Positions 59,801 through 64,000 of a stretch of 64,000 nucleotides of DNA are shown here, one piece after another. The notes under the pieces were generated by a model that saw nothing but the letters and a program-made list of their open reading frames with translations, ran no database searches and was not told where the DNA came from. The number at the start of each line of letters is the position of its first letter. Position 1 is the first letter of the stretch. Source of the stretch: Mariannaea sp. PMI_226 (lineage: Eukaryota > Ascomycota > Sordariomycetes > Hypocreales > Nectriaceae); assembly GCA_024336345.1 (NCBI GenBank), contig JANFOG010000010.1, forward strand, positions 1,364,001 through 1,428,000, given 5' to 3'. A program made the translations under genes and the position numbers.

Positions 59801-60755
59801 CATCCAACCGGTTTTTGCCTGAGAACTAACCTGCATTTTACATGTATGACTGTGACGCCAATATTGCAATCGAGGTCAACGAGGAGCTCAAACGATCGCC
59901 GACAGAAAGTCGCCCGCAACAAAAGATGAATATGAGCACAACAATAGCGAGGATAATAATGTAAATTATTGCATTTCGGTGGTCGTAAAACTTGTATTGA
60001 CAATAGTGATTGTAGGACGGAGAGGTTGGCCAATTGCCAATAGTTTGACGAGATGGGCCACGCAAGGACACGTCCGCTAGCAACGACGTTGGTATCGGCG
60101 AGGTCGACGGCTAACGGGATATATTTGAATAGTGGCGGGCTGGAGACTTTTCAAAAGTTCAAGAAAAAATATGATCTGGTAGACAATGACCACACTTTAC
60201 ATGTGTTGGCTACATCTACCTCAACGACTGTATGCAGTTTATCCACTCATTCGTTCCTCTGATGACGATGATGGGTAACTGCCTCGACCTAGGGTCTCGA
60301 TCAGCAATATCTCTCACATCTGGTAATTAAAAATCATGGCTACCGCCTTTGAAAAAAGTAAAGGCCGTTCTCGTCTTTTAGTTATAGCCATATGGCTTAC
60401 GTTTGAGGAGGGGAAGTCGGATGCACAAGGCGCGGGAAGTAGTGCTACGTTAGGTCGTGTCATGTTGAGTGTTTGCGACGGCCTTGGATACATTATAATT
60501 AGCAACTGTAATGATAATTATCAGAGCTGTTCCCTTCTCAACTTGCCTTCTTCGAGATGGACATGACTGGCTGTATGGAGGAGGATCATCGAGACTCATG
60601 CTCCTATTGAAGAAACTTGGCATACAGTGTCGTTCCATGCTGCTTGACTTACAAATACCCAGATAAGGATGGTATTTGACGGCCCTGTAGTGTCAGTCTA
60701 TTGATGTACAATAGCATTGTTCAGTCACGTAAAGGAAAGACGCGATGTGCGGATA

Positions 60756-60839
60756 GGCACGGGGTGGGTGTCGAACCCACTCTCCCCGAGAGGAGACCAG
60801 CCCAAATGCTGCCCCGGCCAAGGGATTTAAACCATCAAG
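60756..60839 (-). repeat. tRNA-like dispersed element, copy B
   Basis: The same 68-nt core as copy A in the same orientation, with GTGGGTTCGACACCCAC as T-arm and TCTCC-TCTC-GGGGAGA-type variable arm. CTTGATGGTT is again on the upstream side. The 3' acceptor-like strand is CCCGTGCC. No partner 5' strand is found. Confidence 0.75.
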
Positions 60840-60965
60840 AGAAAGGAAAAACCCAAATAAAGCAAAAGGGAAAAACCCATATAAAAGTGAGAGGGATAAA
60901 ACCCAAATAAAAGTAAGAGGGATAAAACCCAAATAAAAGTAAAAAGGATGAACCCAAATCAAGAT
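60840..60965 (-). repeat. 24-26-nt minisatellite joined to copy B
   Basis: Four to five tandem units of the form AACCCAAATAAAAGTAAGAGGGATA (plus strand, variable). The units differ from those at copy A, but both keep the same plan on the minus strand: TGGGT, a short spacer, CC, then a T-rich stretch. Confidence 0.85.
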
Positions 60966-61162
60966 ATAAAATAGATTGGGGTTGCCCCCATCCATTCAAG
61001 GAGAGTATAAGCTTGCGCCACTCAGGAAAAAAAAAAGAAAAAAGAAAAAGGAAGAAAGAGGTGATGCTGCAACTAAAAACTTATCGAGAGGGTGTGTGAT
61101 GCGGAGATGAGGTGAGTTGAGACCAGACCAGGCAGTGACCGACACTACGAGACGCTGGCGCT

Positions 61163-63610
61163 CTAGTTGTCCTTCTTCTCGGCAATTCTGACTTTGGCAG
61201 CATCGAGAGACTTTTTGACCTTCTCTTGTCGCAGTTTACCGTCTCCTTTCAATGGGAGTCGGTCTTCCTGGAAGTAAGGCAGGTCCTATATCAATTCATT
61301 AGTTATCAACCCGAGAATGAGAGAGAGAAAGTCGTCTTTTTAATGATCTTACAACCAACCACTCTGCCTTGACAGCTGTCGCTATCTTCAGGTAGACCTT
61401 TCCCGCTGACTTGTTGAGGGTCGTGAATACAACCCACTCGCAATTACTGCCGAGTAGAGAGCTGCGTGGTTCTAGAGTTGCAGCCACGTTGTCATGAGCA
61501 GTTCGGTACTCGTCAGCGCCGCCATGGTAAATAGCAAGTCGTGTACAGAAGGCGGTTGCTAAAGCCTTCTGTACGCTTGTCTTATCCGCCATCGATGCGC
61601 GTGTCGGAGGCATCTTGGCACGACTTGCGAGATATTGCCCCAATTTTGTTCGTGTCTTCCGAGCCTCCTCTAGTGCCCCGATATTCAGGAAATGCGCACT
61701 GCACCAGGCTCCAAGATCGACCTTGGGCTCATTGCCTTTCTGGTTCCTGTCATAAATGCGCATATAATGGTCGAAGGCATTTGCCAGGGCGAGGTGGTCG
61801 GATGGGTAACCAGTGAAGACTCCCATGCTTACATCTGCAACTTGCGAGAGTCGGGGCAGGTGCGCGACGATGGGCTTCTGGGTGTTGCATAGTACGGCAA
61901 TGTCGAGCATATCCATTGCGCAACCCATCTTCGAGGCTATTTCGATGGCGTGATACCAAATCGGGTCCATGGAACATTGTGAGGCAATGCGACCGGACGG
62001 AGAGATGGAGCCATCATCTCGCACGAACCCCCTATTATTAGTTGTAGTAGGCTATTAGTAAAATACTCATTAAATGACAAAAGAAAGAAAAGGGGAACAA
62101 AAGAAAAATACGGTTTAATCCATTTTATACGTACCAGTCTTGAAGGTCCTGTGAAGCACGCGAGATGGCCTCTGGATTTGGGGCATCAATCCAATCCATG
62201 TCGACGACTCTGTTGTTGCCGCTAGCCAGTAGCCTTAGGACTGCTGCATGAACTGACGAACAGCGGATAGCTGGCTCCGTTGAAAGGGCCATGCGATCAA
62301 AGTCTTGCTTGCTATAGAGTCTATAGCAAACACCATCTCTTGTTCGACCCGCTCGGCCTGTGCGTTGCCTTGCTGAGGCCTGAGAGATTGGCAGCACCGA
62401 GAGCATCTCCATAGCAAGGCGAGGACAGTATATCATCTGCCTCGATAGGCCGGTATCGACAACATAGACGACATTGTCGATCGTGAGGCTGGTCTCTGCA
62501 ATATTTGTAGAGACAATACATTTGCGGTTTGGGCCGGAGGAGTGCAGGGCCCGCTTCTGTTCACCAGCAGCCATTGTCGCGTGGAGAGGGAAGACGTCGA
62601 GATTCTTGGCGATCTCCTGTACCATCTCGCAGACTTGACTGATTTCACCTTCACCAGGAAGAAAGACGAGGATATTCCCCGGCCCATGATTCTGGTGGAT
62701 GTGCTGCACGGTATTGGCAGCCAAAACGCTGCAGTGTGACGAGGCCTGCCCCGACGCTATGTAGCGGACATCGACCTGGTAGTTGCGCTGTATATAAGGA
62801 GGTCACATTAACAGGCAAGTCTATATTATATAAGGTGAAGCAAAGGTTTAAACTTACGCCTTCAATGTGGACCAAGGGGCAATTGTTGAAGTAGTCTTGA
62901 AACAACTTCGCATCCACCGTGGCCGACATGATGATGACCTATTATAATCAGGGTTAGATAGGTCCATACGACTAAGTAATCAAATGAAGTAATAAAAGAG
63001 GGGGGGGGGGGGTGTCAAGGGAGCATACCTTTAGATCCTTTCGACGGCAAAGGATCTGCTTCAACAGCGCCATGAGCATATCTATTTCGACGGTTCGCTC
63101 ATGCGCTTCGTCGATGAGGATGCAGGCGTACTCCAACAGGTCTTTATCTGAGACCTGCTTGGCAAGGAGAACGCCTTCCGTCAAATAGGCAAGCCGAGTT
63201 TTCTTCCCATTGCTGTCGACTTGCCTATCGCCACCAATCTGGTAGCCAATCTCCTCGCCCAACGCAACTCCCATCTCCTGAGCGACACGTTGGGCGAGGT
63301 TGGTTGCGGCTAACCGCCGCGGTTGGGTGCAGGCAATGCGTAGGCCGCTTGCATATTCGTCGTAAACCAGCATCTGGGGGAGCTGGGTCGACTTGCCTGA
63401 CCCGGTTTCGCTCGATAGAACGAAGACCTGATTCTGGTGATATACATCAAGTATTTCACCAAACTTTTTGTAGACCGGTAACTTGCGTCGGTCTACAAGA
63501 ATCTTTTCATGACTGGTAGGCCACGCCTTGCCAGTCAGCGGATTGGTTGTGGCGTCTTCGAGACGCTTGATTTGGGCCATAGTGACCTGGTTGCGAATGA
63601 TGGACTCCAT
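61163..63610 (-). CDS. DEAH-box RNA helicase
   Basis: Five exons fit in phase: 63610-63029, 62938-62858, 62787-62135, 62031-61353 and 61285-61163, giving 705 aa. The superfamily-2 helicase motifs are complete: motif I SSETGSGKSTQ (70-75), Ia TQPRRLAAT, motif II LIDEAHE (DEAH at 167-170), motif III MSATVDA, ILVFLPGEGEI, motif V TNIAETSLTIDNVVYVVDTG and motif VI QRTGRAGRTRDG. The winged-helix/ratchet region (VVDMDWIDAPNPEAISRASQ) and an OB-fold (EWVVFTTLNKSAGKVYLKIA) follow. This is the Prp43/Prp22/Prp16-like core with almost no N-terminal extension. It resembles Prp43 in size, but its linker and OB-fold differ enough that I would not call it the Prp43 orthologue. RNA or RNP remodelling is expected. 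The first intron contains a 13-G run. Confidence 0.92.
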
Positions 63611-64000
63611 TATATCGATTTATATTGAAGTCTTGAGAAAGTAAAATAGTTGAATTTTTTTTAAATAAAAAAAGCCGGAGCTGGTAACGTTGTGTGTGTG
63701 TGCGTGTGCGTGTGCGTGTGTGTGTGTGAGTGTGTGTGTGAGTGTGAGTGTGAAAGTTTATAGAAATATAAGGTCGTGTCAAAGCCGTGTTTTTTTTTCT
63801 TATCAGATTGTAGTTTGAAGGTAATTGTGACCAATTAAAGCAAATAGATGTATTTTCAATAAAAAATAGTCGGTGATAGGTAGATAACATAGCCCTCATC
63901 TAATTTACAAACAGCAAAAACCTCATCAAACGAGGCTCACAACCAACGCAGCTTCCACCACAACAATACTCAGTCCACAACGCTGTTCGCAAAAACTTTT
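63611..64000. other. Upstream region of the helicase with GT microsatellite
   Basis: The leader and promoter of the helicase gene lie here. No further gene is seen before the window ends. Confidence 0.55.
63691..63752. repeat. GT-rich microsatellite
   Basis: About 62 nt of (GT)n interrupted by GC and GA dinucleotides, some 80 nt upstream of the helicase start. Confidence 0.9.

Larger units (their letters stand above)
50590..61162. other. 10.6-kb gene desert with dispersed repeats
   Basis: Apart from the rhamnosidase promoter and two related repeat elements, I find no gene. Open frames of 80-200 codons occur at 53702-53956, 54022-54618 (+), 54812-55183 (-), 58566-59226 (+) and 58954-59358 (-). 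They overlap frames on the other strand, lack splice-linked partners and match nothing I know. They may be relics. A CGT trinucleotide run lies at about 58030-58050. Confidence 0.5.

Overview
This window is nuclear DNA of a filamentous ascomycete. Most genes are split by short GT-AG introns (about 48-143 nt). The content is typical of Pezizomycotina: a HET-domain protein, a fungal rhodopsin-like membrane receptor, a cyanamide hydratase, a DOMON/cytochrome b561 relic, a cytochrome P450, and single-copy housekeeping genes (SEC11, BRF1). A sordariomycete, perhaps Hypocreales, is my best guess, but this is inference from gene style only. There is no bacterial, organellar or viral segment, no rRNA and no CRISPR array.

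Layout. 1-12 kb is gene-dense: a kinesin (+), a 4-TM glutamine-rich membrane protein (-), SEC11 (-), a small CsbD/Hmp1-like protein (+), an AIG1/FAR-17a-like membrane protein (+) and a family of unknown membrane proteins (-). 12.5-15.1 kb is one HET-like gene (+). 16.6-24.4 kb holds a GPI-type cupredoxin (-), a decayed DOMON-cytochrome b561 gene (+), an XIP-type aquaporin (+) and tRNA-Gln(CTG) (+). 24.9-33.8 kb holds cyanamide hydratase (-), BRF1 (-), a DUF1349 protein (+) and a BTB protein (-). 34-39 kb is non-coding as far as I can see. 39-47.3 kb holds the rhodopsin-like protein (-), a P450 (+), a DUF1348/NTF2-like protein (-) and a GFA-domain protein (+). 47.8-50.6 kb is a GH78 alpha-L-rhamnosidase (-). 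From 50.6 to 61.2 kb there is a gene desert holding two related tRNA-like repeats, each joined to its own minisatellite. 61.2-63.6 kb is a DEAH-box helicase (-).

How the genes relate. They look like independent units, not one pathway. Several are typical accessory or detoxification genes (cyanamide hydratase, P450, GFA protein, rhamnosidase). The rhamnosidase has two near-identical palindromes of Gal4 geometry (CGG-N11-CCG), exactly 50 bp apart, upstream of its start, which suggests control by a Zn2Cys6 regulator. The most unusual structure is the pair of tRNA-like boxes with fast-changing minisatellites at 56.5 and 60.8 kb. Four genes also carry introns of 3n length that are either readable in frame or end on an in-frame TAG.
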